From G963692885 sp964658655 (GTDB taxonomy: Bacteria; Acidobacteriota; Terriglobia; Terriglobales; Acidobacteriaceae), in assembly GCA_964658655.1 (NCBI GenBank), contig CAZZZL010000004.1, forward strand, positions 91,465 to 155,464: a DNA stretch of 64,000 nucleotides, given 5' to 3'. Position 1 is the first letter of the stretch; every line of letters begins with the position of its first letter. The position numbers and the translations under genes were made by a program. Below, one piece after another: positions 46,415 to 55,672 of the stretch. Below the pieces are notes generated by a model that was not told where the DNA came from, searched no databases, and saw nothing but the letters and a program-made list of their open reading frames with translations.

Positions 46415-46462
46415 TTGTCCTTCCGAGTGAAGCGCAGCGAAATCGAAGGACCTGCGTCATCT
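46415..46462. repeat. Dispersed intergenic repeat, copy B
   Basis: Shares GAAGCGCAGCG and GAAGGACCTGC with copy A, followed by GTCATCTC. Lies between proC and ctaA. Confidence 0.6.
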
Positions 46463-46541
46463 CAATCAGCCGCCATACAAACGTCGCCCGAAACATTCCA
46501 CCCGACAAAACCGCGCATATCCGACGGCGTAAACTAAAGCC

Positions 46542-47519
46542 ATGCACGCGACGATTGCGACCCCGGCAGCGATCACCAGGCAGCCCTCCAGGGGCCTGCG
46601 CCGCTTCGCCTGGACACTTCTCGCCTATAACGTCCTCGTCATCCTGTGGGGAGCTGTCGTACGCGCAACCAGTTCCGGAGCCGGTTGCGGCGACCATTGG
46701 CCGCTCTGCAACGGGACCATTATCCAGCATCATCCACGTGCTGCGACGATCATCGAGTTCCTGCACCGCATGTCGAGTGGCCTCGTCCTCATCGGCATTC
46801 TTTTCCTGCTGGTCTGGACGTTTCGCAGTACCGTCCGCGGAGCCTGGGCCCGCGTCACAGCATCCATTGCCACGGCGCTGACTGTCAACGAAGCTTTTCT
46901 CGGCGCCATGCTGGTCAAGCTCGGCTATGTCGATCAGAATGCCTCTGTCGGCCGCAGCATCTTTTTCTCGCTGCATCTTTCGAACACACTGCTGATGCTC
47001 GCCGCCGTGGCCGCTACCGCAGCATTTCTTTCCGCGCAGATGTTTACGTCCCGCTATGACACGACGATCCGGCATCTGCCGACCGCCCTCATCGGCCTTG
47101 GCGCAACCCTGATTGTCGGCGTCACCGGCTCGCTGGCCGCACTGGGCGATACCCTCTTCCCTGCGCAGACCCTTTCCGCCGCACTCATCCAGGATCTCGC
47201 CCCGCATACCAACTGGCTCATCCGCGTCCGCATCCTGCACCCGCTCAGTGCGATGGTCGCTGCGGCTTTCATCGGCTGGCTGGTATTCCGTGCAGTAACG
47301 GTGACAGATATAAAGCAGCAAAGGTCGCTCGCCTTAGGTGTCATCCTGCTGCTGGGATTTCAGATTGTTCTCGGCCTGGCAGACGTGACCCTTCTGGCCC
47401 CCGTATGGCTGCAGGTACTGCACCTCCTTGGTGCAGACCTGCTGTGGATCAGCATGGTGGTTCTGTCAGTCCGCATGTGTGTGCTGCCTGTGCCGGCCCT
47501 GAAGACTGCACCGGTTTAA
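46542..47519 (+). CDS. ctaA: Heme A synthase (CtaA/COX15 family)
   Basis: 325 residues, eight hydrophobic helices. Motifs: G-A-V-V-R-A-T-S-S-G-A-G-C-G-D-H-W-P-L-C-N-G with the paired cysteines, and E-F-L-H-R-M-S-S-G with the haem-ligand His. Converts haem O to haem A for cytochrome oxidase. Distal His residues are present (H-L-S-N-T and R-I-L-H-P). Single gene in this window; no cytochrome oxidase genes nearby. Confidence 0.93.
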   Translation: MHATIATPAAITRQPSRGLRRFAWTLLAYNVLVILWGAVVRATSSGAGCGDHWPLCNGTIIQHHPRAATIIEFLHRMSSGLVLIGILFLLVWTFRSTVRGAWARVTASIATALTVNEAFLGAMLVKLGYVDQNASVGRSIFFSLHLSNTLLMLAAVAATAAFLSAQMFTSRYDTTIRHLPTALIGLGATLIVGVTGSLAALGDTLFPAQTLSAALIQDLAPHTNWLIRVRILHPLSAMVAAAFIGWLVFRAVTVTDIKQQRSLALGVILLLGFQIVLGLADVTLLAPVWLQVLHLLGADLLWISMVVLSVRMCVLPVPALKTAPV

Positions 47520-47649
47520 GCCGCAACGCCTTTCGTCAACTCAAAACTCTGGCAAATCGATCAGCCCAGGTCTAAATTGATAGCAGCGTCTCCCCGTCGA
47601 GAGCGTGCCCGCTGCGTCAGCGAGTCATTCCATTCGCAGGGAGATCCAT

Positions 47650-48786
47650 ATGTCCACGCCCGCACTCAACCGCCGAGCCTTCCTCCGTTTCGCTGCCGTC
47701 GCCGGCGCTGCCCTGCCCATCCTCAACGAGTCGCATCTCGCAATGGCGGCGCAGATGACGCTGCAGACGTCGAAGAATCTCAAGCATCCTCTGCCCGGCA
47801 ATGGCGCAGTCCTCATCAACGCAAATGAGAATCCGCTGGGGCCATGCGACAGCGCCCGCGCCGCCATCAGTGCTCTGATTCCTAATGGCGGTCGCTACGA
47901 GGATGAGTTGACCGACGAACTGACGAAGACCATCGCCGCGAAGGAAGATCTGCGGCCTGAGTTCATTTCCGTCTACGCCGGGTCGAGTGAGCCGCTGCAG
48001 TTCGCTGTGCTCGCGTTCACCTCGAAAGACCATCCCTACGTAACGGCGGATCCCGGCTATGAAGCGGGCGCACGTGCCGCCGAGGCGGTCGGGGCCAGCG
48101 TCCTCAAGGTGCCGCTCACGCGCACCCACGCCCATGACGTCAAGGCGATGGTCGCTGCCGATCCTCATGCGGGCTTGCTGTATATCTGTAACCCCAACAA
48201 TCCCACAGGTACCATTACTGCCCGCGAAGACATTGAATACGCTCTCTCCAATAGACCGTCCGGCTCGATCCTGCTGGTCGACGAAGCGTACATCCACTTC
48301 TCCAATCAGCCGTCTGCCATGGACATGGTACGCGAGGGCAAAGATGTAATCGTCCTGCGCACATTCTCGAAGATTTACGGCATGGCAGGCGTGCGCTGTG
48401 GCTTCGCTGCCGGCCGTCCTGACCTGCTGGCAAAGCTTCTGCCCTACGGCAGGAACCCGATGCCGATCTTTTCGGTCGCCGCTGCCAAGGCCAGCCTCGA
48501 CGATCCGAATGTGCTGGCCGATCGCAGGAAATATACCGGCACTGCGCGCGAAGAGACACTCGCCTGGCTGACCAGCAAGGGCTATGCTGTGACGCAATCG
48601 ACCAGCAACTGCTTCATGCTCGACACCCGCCGGTCCAGCCACGATGTGATCGCGGCCATGGCAACACAGAACGTCTACGTGGGTAGACCGTGGCCGGTAT
48701 GGCCGACCTGGGTGCGGGTCACAGTGGGCACACCGGCCGAAATGGCACAATTCCGCACCGCTTTCCAGACGGTCATGAACGCCTGA
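47650..48786 (+). CDS. Tat-exported histidinol-phosphate aminotransferase-like PLP enzyme
   Basis: 378 residues. The ATG at 47650 has GGAG six bases upstream. The N-terminus carries a twin-arginine signal N-R-R-A-F-L-R-F-A-A-V-A-G-A-A-L. The rest is a fold-type I aminotransferase close to HisC: N-A-N-E-N-P-L-G-P, Y-I-C-N-P-N-N-P-T-G, V-D-E-A-Y and T-F-S-K-I-Y-G-M-A-G with the PLP Lys. A cytoplasmic HisC would not have a Tat signal, and no his genes surround it, so a periplasmic role is suggested. PLP enzymes fold with cofactor inside, which fits Tat export. Confidence 0.88.
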   Translation: MSTPALNRRAFLRFAAVAGAALPILNESHLAMAAQMTLQTSKNLKHPLPGNGAVLINANENPLGPCDSARAAISALIPNGGRYEDELTDELTKTIAAKEDLRPEFISVYAGSSEPLQFAVLAFTSKDHPYVTADPGYEAGARAAEAVGASVLKVPLTRTHAHDVKAMVAADPHAGLLYICNPNNPTGTITAREDIEYALSNRPSGSILLVDEAYIHFSNQPSAMDMVREGKDVIVLRTFSKIYGMAGVRCGFAAGRPDLLAKLLPYGRNPMPIFSVAAAKASLDDPNVLADRRKYTGTAREETLAWLTSKGYAVTQSTSNCFMLDTRRSSHDVIAAMATQNVYVGRPWPVWPTWVRVTVGTPAEMAQFRTAFQTVMNA

Positions 48787-48928
48787 AGTTTCGGGCGTCC
48801 GCATGCAATGTCAGGTCTTCCGGGTAGCCGCTAAGCCCCATGCAACATGCGCAGAATTAATTTTCAGGCAGACCGGCATGGGTGCTATGCTTCGTCTCGC
48901 AGAATCGGCCCCGTATATTTGCGCTGAC

Positions 48929-50290
48929 ATGGCCACGTCGACCAATCCGCCAACCTGCTCCGTACTGATGCAACCCGGGTCCCCCTGCGGGCGCGCCGTT
49001 CACGCCTCCATTTCCGACCCGGGGCCACGCTGCGTGCTGCATACAGCGGACAGTCAAAAGGATAGCGGCCCGCTGCGGTTGCAATTTCTCCAGGAGATCG
49101 ACACCATACTCCAGGGACAGGCAGGGGACCTTGCGGATTTCACTTCCGTGATTTTTACCGACATGGATTTCAGGTCCAGGCGCTTTCATATGCGCTGCAA
49201 CTTTTTTGCAGCAACTTTCCGCGGTGATGCACATTTCGCGCATGCATTCTTTCTTGAAAAGGCTTCCTTCGAGCAGGCGCACTTCGAAAAAGTCGCTGAT
49301 TTCCGTCAGGCTGAATTCACCGGCGATGCCGACTTTTTTGAATGCCATTTCGACCGGGGTGCATGCTTTGCTGAAGTCATTTTCGAAAGCAATGCCTTCT
49401 TTTCGAATGCAGAATTCACTGGCACCGCAGACTTTCATAGCGCCCGCTTCCTGCACTCGGCGAGATTTCGAGTGACCCGGTTCGCCTCTCTTCCGCAGAA
49501 GCCGAGTCCTGTCTTCTCACTCGCCCTGTTCTCGCAGCCGAACACGCTTTTCTACAAGACCCACCTGGAACAGGCGCTGTTTATCAATTGCGATATCTCG
49601 CGTGTTAACTTCTCATCCGTACACTGGCGCACCCGTCGCGGAAGCGGCAAGCGCATGTTGTTTGAAGAAGAACTGCCGCTGGACAGCGAGTACGCAACTC
49701 CTCTAAAAGCAGACGATAAGACCCGCGAATACCATTTGATTTCCGAAACGTATCAGCAGCTGAAGAAGAACTATGATCAGCGCCGGGATTATTGGACTGC
49801 CGGTGACTTTCACTATGGCGAGATGGAGATGCAGCGGCTATCCATTCGGAAAAATGGACGCTGGCTGTTCCTGCGGCGCTGGTGGCACCCGCATCTCAGC
49901 CTGCTTGCGTGGTATCGCTTCGCCAGCCACTACGGAGAAAGCTACAGCCGCCCGTCGACTCTTATCTTCGTGGTCCTGGCGATGTTCACCCTGTTCTTCC
50001 CGCTGCAGGGTTTAAGAAAGGCCGATAGCATTGCGCAGTCGGCCTCACCTCTTAAAACCTACCGCAGTGTGTGGCCATCGAAGGGTTCGCAGCACGATAA
50101 GGTCTGGGCCGAAGCGAAACTGGTGGGCAAAAGCGCGATCATGTCACTGGACACGGCGACCTTTGAGCGCGCGCCCGAATACATTCCTGAATATCCGTGG
50201 GGACGGCTCGCCGCTATCATTGAGACAGCGCTCACCTCGGCGCTGTTCGCCTTGTTTCTACTGGCAATCAGGCGTCAGTTCCGTCGATAA
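48929..50290 (+). CDS. Pentapeptide-repeat membrane protein
   Basis: About 453 residues from the ATG at 48929; upstream ATGs are possible and no start has a good ribosome site. The middle (about residues 90-185) is made of pentapeptide units with Phe at the centre, such as A-D-F-R-Q, A-E-F-T-G, A-D-F-F-E. Two membrane helices follow in the C-terminal half (P-S-T-L-I-F-V-V-L-A-M-F-T-L-F-F and I-E-T-A-L-T-S-A-L-F-A-L-F). The N-terminus has C-S-V and C-G type cysteines. Function unknown. It converges on atpC. Confidence 0.8.
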   Translation: MATSTNPPTCSVLMQPGSPCGRAVHASISDPGPRCVLHTADSQKDSGPLRLQFLQEIDTILQGQAGDLADFTSVIFTDMDFRSRRFHMRCNFFAATFRGDAHFAHAFFLEKASFEQAHFEKVADFRQAEFTGDADFFECHFDRGACFAEVIFESNAFFSNAEFTGTADFHSARFLHSARFRVTRFASLPQKPSPVFSLALFSQPNTLFYKTHLEQALFINCDISRVNFSSVHWRTRRGSGKRMLFEEELPLDSEYATPLKADDKTREYHLISETYQQLKKNYDQRRDYWTAGDFHYGEMEMQRLSIRKNGRWLFLRRWWHPHLSLLAWYRFASHYGESYSRPSTLIFVVLAMFTLFFPLQGLRKADSIAQSASPLKTYRSVWPSKGSQHDKVWAEAKLVGKSAIMSLDTATFERAPEYIPEYPWGRLAAIIETALTSALFALFLLAIRRQFRR

Positions 50291-50297
50291 CAGCAAC

Positions 50298-50735
50298 TCA
50301 GGAATTGCTTTGCGGGGCGCCGGCCGCGCTGTCCAGCCTGGCCTGGGCCTCGCGCATTTCTTCGTTGGCGCGGGCATACTGGGCGGCTTTTTCACCGGCC
50401 TCATCCCACAGCTTCTGACCATCCTGCAGCTCTTTTTCCGCAGCAGCGCGGTCGATATCTTCAGGCCGCTGCGCACTTTCAGCGAGAATGGTCACACGGT
50501 CCGGCAGCACCTCGACAAATCCCCAGGCCACGTTATAGCGGTCACCGGCAGCATCGCCCGCGCCATGCAGCGTCACATCGCCGGCGCCGAGTTCGGCCAG
50601 TAGCGGCGCATGCCCGTACAGGACCTCGATATAGCCGTTCTTTGCCGGCAACTCGACTGCATCGACCGTCGTGTCGACCAGCATCCGCTCCGGTGTGACC
50701 AGCCGCAGCTGGAGTTTGTTTCCCGTATCAGCCAT
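50298..50735 (-). CDS. atpC: ATP synthase F1 epsilon subunit
   Basis: 145 residues: N-terminal beta-sandwich (L-R-L-V-T-P-E-R, P-A-K-N-G-Y-I-E-V-L-Y-G-H-A-P-L-L) and C-terminal helical hairpin of the inhibitory type. Two bases after atpD, last gene of the atp operon. Confidence 0.95.
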   Translation of the reverse strand: MADTGNKLQLRLVTPERMLVDTTVDAVELPAKNGYIEVLYGHAPLLAELGAGDVTLHGAGDAAGDRYNVAWGFVEVLPDRVTILAESAQRPEDIDRAAAEKELQDGQKLWDEAGEKAAQYARANEEMREAQARLDSAAGAPQSNS

Positions 50736-50737
50736 GG

Positions 50738-52234
50738 TTACTTGTTGGTTTCCTTCAGCTTCTCGGCCGCTTCGAGCACGTCTTCGATAGCGCCCTTCAT
50801 GTAGAAGGCCTGCTCAGGTATGCTGTCATGCTTGCCTTCAATGATTTCCTTGAAGGAGCGGACCGTATCGGCAACCTTGACGTACTTGCCCGGTGCGCCG
50901 GTAAACACTTCGGCCACGTGGAACGGTTGCGACAGGAAGCGCTGCACCTTACGCGCACGCTGCACAGTGAGCTTGTCTTCTTCTGACAGCTCGTCGATAC
51001 CTAGAATCGCGATGATGTCCTGCAGGTCCTTGTAGCGCTGCAGGATTCGCTTCACACCCTGCGCCACGTTGTAATGCTCTTCTCCAACAACGCGCGGCGT
51101 CAGGATGCGTGAAGTCGACGCAAGCGGATCGACCGCCGGATAAATTCCCAGTTCGGACAATGGACGCGAAAGCGATGTCGTCGCATCGAGGTGAGCAAAG
51201 GTCGTCGCCGGCGCAGGATCAGTAAGATCGTCGGCCGGGACGTAAACAGCTTGTACCGACGTCACGGAACCGCGCTTGGTCGAAGTGATGCGCTCCTGCA
51301 ACTCTCCCATTTCTGTCGCAAGATTCGGCTGGTAGCCGACGGCGGAAGGCATACGGCCCAGCAGTGTCGAAACTTCGGAACCGGCCTGCGTGAAACGGAA
51401 AATGTTGTCGATGAAGAGCAGCGTATCGGAACCCTGCTCGTCTCGGAAATATTCAGCAATGGTCAGACCGGTCAGTGCTACCCGTAGACGTGCGCCTGGC
51501 GGCTCGGTCATCTGGCCATACACCAGCGCAGCCTTCGACTTCGAGCGATCTTTCAGATCAATAACGCCCGACTCCTGGAATTCGAGGAAGAGGTCGGTAC
51601 CCTCACGCGTACGTTCGCCGACGCCGGCGAATACTGACACGCCACCATGTTTCGATGCGACGTTGTTGATCAGCTCCTGGATGACAACGGTCTTCCCTAC
51701 ACCCGCGCCGCCGAACAGGCCGATCTTGCCGCCCTTCATAAACGGCTGCACCAGGTCAATGACCTTGATGCCCGTCTCGAACATTTCTTCAGAGGTCGAC
51801 TGCTCATCGAAGCGCGGTGCCTGGCGATGAATTGGCCGGCGTTCCTTGGCATTGATCGGGCCCTGCTCGTCGACCGGCTCGCCAATCACGTTCAGAATGC
51901 GGCCCAGTGTGGCCTCGCCCACCGGTACAGTAATCGGCCCATCGAGATCGATGACCTTCATGCCGCGGACCATACCCTCGGTCGACTCCATCGCGATGCA
52001 GCGCACGCGGCCTTCGCCAATATGCTGCTGCACTTCGAGGATCACGTTGATCTCATTCGGAACCGTGAACCCTTCGCTCACAACCTGCAGCGACTGGTAG
52101 ATGGGCGGCATCGTTGCTTCTTCGAACTGTACGTCGACGGCCGGCCCGGAAATCTGGATCACGCGGCCAATGTTCTGCTTTGCGCCCGAATTCTGTTCCG
52201 CTAATTCCTGTTGTGTCTCTGCCATTTGTGCCAT
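50738..52234 (-). CDS. atpD: ATP synthase F1 beta subunit
   Basis: 498 residues. Catalytic subunit: Walker A G-G-A-G-V-G-K-T, G-V-G-E-R-T-R-E-G, S-A-V-G-Y-Q-P-N-L-A-T and the D-E-L-S-E-E-D motif (DELSEED) are all intact. N-terminus a little long (M-A-Q-M-A-E-T-Q-Q-E-L). Overall standard. Confidence 0.98.
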   Translation of the reverse strand: MAQMAETQQELAEQNSGAKQNIGRVIQISGPAVDVQFEEATMPPIYQSLQVVSEGFTVPNEINVILEVQQHIGEGRVRCIAMESTEGMVRGMKVIDLDGPITVPVGEATLGRILNVIGEPVDEQGPINAKERRPIHRQAPRFDEQSTSEEMFETGIKVIDLVQPFMKGGKIGLFGGAGVGKTVVIQELINNVASKHGGVSVFAGVGERTREGTDLFLEFQESGVIDLKDRSKSKAALVYGQMTEPPGARLRVALTGLTIAEYFRDEQGSDTLLFIDNIFRFTQAGSEVSTLLGRMPSAVGYQPNLATEMGELQERITSTKRGSVTSVQAVYVPADDLTDPAPATTFAHLDATTSLSRPLSELGIYPAVDPLASTSRILTPRVVGEEHYNVAQGVKRILQRYKDLQDIIAILGIDELSEEDKLTVQRARKVQRFLSQPFHVAEVFTGAPGKYVKVADTVRSFKEIIEGKHDSIPEQAFYMKGAIEDVLEAAEKLKETNK

Positions 52235-52246
52235 AAGTGGTCCTAT

Positions 52247-53383
52247 CTAGAGCGCGGCTGCGCCGCTGACAATTTCAATAATTTCATTCGTGATTGCTGC
52301 CTGGCGCACGCGATTCATATTCAACGTCAGCGTATCAATCATGTCGGAAGCGTTGTTCGTAGCCGAGTCCATTGCCGTCATACGTGCAGCATGCTCTGCC
52401 GCTACGGACTCGATCATCGCGTGATACAGCTCTGTCGTCACATAGCGCGGCAGAAGGTTCGCAAGCATCTCCGCCGGCGGCTGTTCGTAAATGTAATCGA
52501 CATCGGCCGTGCCGAATTTCTTTGCCTCTTCGTCGGCTTCGGAAGTATCAGGCTCCAGCGTCGAGACTCCTGCACTCATCGCTGCTTCGCCGGCGCGCGT
52601 CCGTTCTTCCGCCGGAATTTCCATCAGGCCCTGCGGCTCTTCCTTGCCCGGATCAAGCACCGGCAAAATCCGCTGCATGACTACGCGCTGCGAAATCACC
52701 GATTTGAATTCGTTGTAGACCACATAAGCCGCGTCGATTTCGCCATCGATGTAGCGCTGCACAATGTCGTCGCCGATTTCGCTCACTGCTGGGAAGTGCA
52801 GATTCTCAAGCAGGCCGGGATGATCGCCCGTCACCTCGATCGGCGAAGACCGCTCGACACGCTTGCGGACAGTATCGCCCTCTTCCGGCGCTGCCATCGC
52901 ATTCGTCATTTCGGGATTGCTTGCCGCCATGCGGTCAAAGCGCTCGTTCGCAGGTTGGTCCTCTACCCGCGCCGCAGGATACCGCTTGCGAAAGAGATCG
53001 CGGGCCTTGCGGCCAATCGGCTCGAGGTCAATGTTCTTCTCACCACGCGCATCCAGAAACTTGTAGGCAGCCTTGGTGATGTTGGTGTTGAAGCCGCCCG
53101 CAAACCCCTTGTCGCCTGAGACCACCACGATCACGATGTTCTTCTCTTCGCGCGGTACCAGCATCGGGTGACGGACCTCGCCGGTCTTCGGGTCGTACGC
53201 ATCCATGCGCCGCATCAACGACTGGATCACCGACGCCATCATCTGCGAATACGGCCGCGACGCCAGCGCGCGCTCCTGCGCCTTGCGCAGTTTCGCGGCC
53301 GAGATCATCTTCATGGCCTTGGTAATCTGGCGCGTATTGCGGACACTTCGAATGCGCCGCTTTAAATCGAGGACGTTTGCCAT
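52247..53383 (-). CDS. atpG: ATP synthase F1 gamma subunit, with two insertions
   Basis: 378 residues, against about 290 in most bacteria. Ends are canonical (L-K-R-R-I-R-S-V-R-N-T-R-Q-I-T-K-A-M and A-A-I-T-N-E-I-I-E-I). Two charged, low-complexity insertions lie at about 143-192 and 245-295, both in the globular part facing away from the rotor coiled coil. The second is Glu-rich. No frameshift is involved. Confidence 0.96.
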   Translation of the reverse strand: MANVLDLKRRIRSVRNTRQITKAMKMISAAKLRKAQERALASRPYSQMMASVIQSLMRRMDAYDPKTGEVRHPMLVPREEKNIVIVVVSGDKGFAGGFNTNITKAAYKFLDARGEKNIDLEPIGRKARDLFRKRYPAARVEDQPANERFDRMAASNPEMTNAMAAPEEGDTVRKRVERSSPIEVTGDHPGLLENLHFPAVSEIGDDIVQRYIDGEIDAAYVVYNEFKSVISQRVVMQRILPVLDPGKEEPQGLMEIPAEERTRAGEAAMSAGVSTLEPDTSEADEEAKKFGTADVDYIYEQPPAEMLANLLPRYVTTELYHAMIESVAAEHAARMTAMDSATNNASDMIDTLTLNMNRVRQAAITNEIIEIVSGAAAL

Positions 53384-53431
53384 TGTTTTCTAATTCCCGC
53401 TGCTTGTCCGCATAAGCCTCCGGACCATCAG

Positions 53432-55060
53432 CTAGGCGTTTGCCGCTACCTTCTTCTGATCATTATCGGCTGTCTTCTGCGCTGCCTGTTTCTTCTCATC
53501 TTCATTCAGCGGCTGGACGGCTGCTTCCTTCAGTTTCGCGTCCTGATGCTCCGCAATGAAGCTCTCTTTGTACTCTTTCAGCGCATCCTTCAAGCGATTC
53601 TTCAAGTCATCATCGAGCGTCTTCTTGCTCACGATGTCCTGCAGCAGCGCAGTTTGTGATGCGTCCAGATATTTGTAGAGCCCGTCTTCGAAGGCGCGGA
53701 TCTGCTCGACCTTCAGGTCATCGAGGTAGCCGTTGGTGCCGGCAAAGATGATCGCGATTTCCTTCTCCGTCGGCAGCGGCGAGAACTGCGGCTGCTTAAG
53801 AAGTTCGGTCAGGCGCTGACCGCGGTTCAACTGGTTCTGCGTAATCTTGTCCAGGTCCGATCCAAACTGGGCGAAGGCGGCAAGCTCGCGGTACTGCGCG
53901 AGATCCAGCTTCAAGGTGCCGGCTACCTGGCGCATCGCCTTGATCTGTGCCGAACCACCGACACGGCTTACCGACAGTCCGACGTTCACTGCAGGACGGA
54001 CACCCGAATTGAACAAATCTGTTTCGAGATAGATCTGGCCATCGGTGATCGAAATCACGTTGGTCGGAATGTAGGCCGAGACATCGCCTGCCTGTGTTTC
54101 GATGATCGGCAAAGCAGTGAGCGAACCGCCGCCACGCTCATCACTCAACTTGGCAGAGCGCTCCAGCAGACGCGAGTGCAGATAGAACACATCGCCCGGA
54201 TACGCTTCGCGGCCCGGCGGACGACGCAGCAGCAATGAGATCTCGCGATAAGCCGTCGCATGTTTGGATAGATCGTCATAAATAATCAGCGCATGCTTGC
54301 CGTTATCGCGGAAATATTCAGCGAGTGCTGTCGCAGAGTAGGGCGCAATGTACTGCATCGGCGCCGGCTCTGAAGCAGTCGCCGCCAGCACGATGGTGTA
54401 GGCCATCGCGCTGTATTCAGTCAGCGTCTGTACCACCTGTGCTACCGATGAACGCTTCTGGCCGATCGCGCAATAGATGCAGATCAGGTTGTTCTTCGCG
54501 TTGTTGATGATGGTGTCGAGCACCACCGCGGTCTTGCCGGTCTGGCGATCGCCGATGATCAGCTCACGCTGGCCGCGGCCAATCGGAATCATGCTGTCGA
54601 TGGCCTTGATACCGGTGCTCATCGGCTCACGCACGGGCTGACGATCGATAACGCCGGGAGCAAGCCGCTCGATCGGCATCAGTTGGGTGCCTTCGATTGG
54701 ACCGCGATCATCAATGGGCTCGCCGAGCGCGTTCACCACGCGGCCAATCATCTTTTCGCCGACCGGGATGCTCATGATCTTGCCGGTCCGCTTCACCTGC
54801 TGGCCTTCGCGCAGCTCAGTGTAATCGCCAAGCAGCACTGCGCCCACCTGGTCTTCATCCAGGTTCATCGTCAGACCGGCTACACCGTGCGGGAATTCGA
54901 GCAGCTCACCGGCCATGGCCTTCTCGAGGCCATGAATGCGGGCGATACCATCGCCGAGTGAAATGATGGTTCCGACTTCATCAACCTGTACTGCCGCGTC
55001 GTAGTTTTCAATCTGTTCACGCAGCAGCTGCGTGATTTCGTTTGCTTTGATTTTGGCCAT
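53432..55060 (-). CDS. atpA: ATP synthase F1 alpha subunit
   Basis: 542 residues. Walker A G-D-R-Q-T-G-K-T and the A-Y-R-E-I-S-L-L-L-R-R-P-P-G-R-E-A-Y block are standard. A C-terminal Lys/Ala-rich tail of about 25 residues extends the usual length. Order atpH-atpA-atpG-atpD-atpC is the common one. Confidence 0.98.
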   Translation of the reverse strand: MAKIKANEITQLLREQIENYDAAVQVDEVGTIISLGDGIARIHGLEKAMAGELLEFPHGVAGLTMNLDEDQVGAVLLGDYTELREGQQVKRTGKIMSIPVGEKMIGRVVNALGEPIDDRGPIEGTQLMPIERLAPGVIDRQPVREPMSTGIKAIDSMIPIGRGQRELIIGDRQTGKTAVVLDTIINNAKNNLICIYCAIGQKRSSVAQVVQTLTEYSAMAYTIVLAATASEPAPMQYIAPYSATALAEYFRDNGKHALIIYDDLSKHATAYREISLLLRRPPGREAYPGDVFYLHSRLLERSAKLSDERGGGSLTALPIIETQAGDVSAYIPTNVISITDGQIYLETDLFNSGVRPAVNVGLSVSRVGGSAQIKAMRQVAGTLKLDLAQYRELAAFAQFGSDLDKITQNQLNRGQRLTELLKQPQFSPLPTEKEIAIIFAGTNGYLDDLKVEQIRAFEDGLYKYLDASQTALLQDIVSKKTLDDDLKNRLKDALKEYKESFIAEHQDAKLKEAAVQPLNEDEKKQAAQKTADNDQKKVAANA

Positions 55061-55132
55061 CTTGTCTAAATTCTTTCTGCGGAATCCTGTATCTCTAGGT
55101 CGATCATGAAAAGTGTTGCGGGCTGCAAGGTA

Positions 55133-55672
55133 TTAGCCCGCGATCAATTCGTCTTTCAGCCGCGTCAGGCGGCCGCGCACAGAGCCGTCGTATACCGTCG
55201 ACCCGATGCGAAGGATCATGCCGCCGACGAGCGCACTGTCTTCGCGGAAGGTTGCGCGCACCTGCCTGCCGGCCAGTGTCGCAGCCTGCTGCTCGATCTC
55301 GCGGCGCTCCGCATCGTCCAGCCTGCGTGCGCTGGTAACCAAGGCATCGGCTATACCGGAGCGCGCATTGATCTCGCGCCGATACTCCGCCAGTACCTCG
55401 TTGAAAGCGTGCAGCCGGCCATTGCGCATCAGGACAGCGATGAAATTGCGGACCTCTCGGCCCAGGTTCATCTTCGCGTTCAATGAATCGAGGATCGCGA
55501 CCCTCTTCTCCAAGTTAAACGATGGACTGCTCAGCACCTCGCTCAGCTCATGACTTTCGCTGAGAGTCGACGCGAAGTCCTGCAACTGACTGTCGATCGC
55601 TGCGACATCGAGCTTGGCGTCAATCACTACATCAGCAAGAGCGCGTGCGTACGCAGCGGCATAGGCGGCCAT
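55133..55672 (-). CDS. atpH: ATP synthase delta subunit
   Basis: 179 residues, OSCP/delta family (A-A-Y-A-R-A-L-A-D-V near the start, V-G-G-M-I-L-R-I-G-S-T-V-Y-D-G-S near the end). Stator link between F1 and the b subunits. Overlaps atpF as TAATG. Confidence 0.93.
   Translation of the reverse strand: MAAYAAAYARALADVVIDAKLDVAAIDSQLQDFASTLSESHELSEVLSSPSFNLEKRVAILDSLNAKMNLGREVRNFIAVLMRNGRLHAFNEVLAEYRREINARSGIADALVTSARRLDDAERREIEQQAATLAGRQVRATFREDSALVGGMILRIGSTVYDGSVRGRLTRLKDELIAG

Noticed and set aside
47617..48804. 395-codon minus-strand frame opposite the aminotransferase
   Set aside because: Antisense shadow of a gene with clear PLP motifs; no features of its own.
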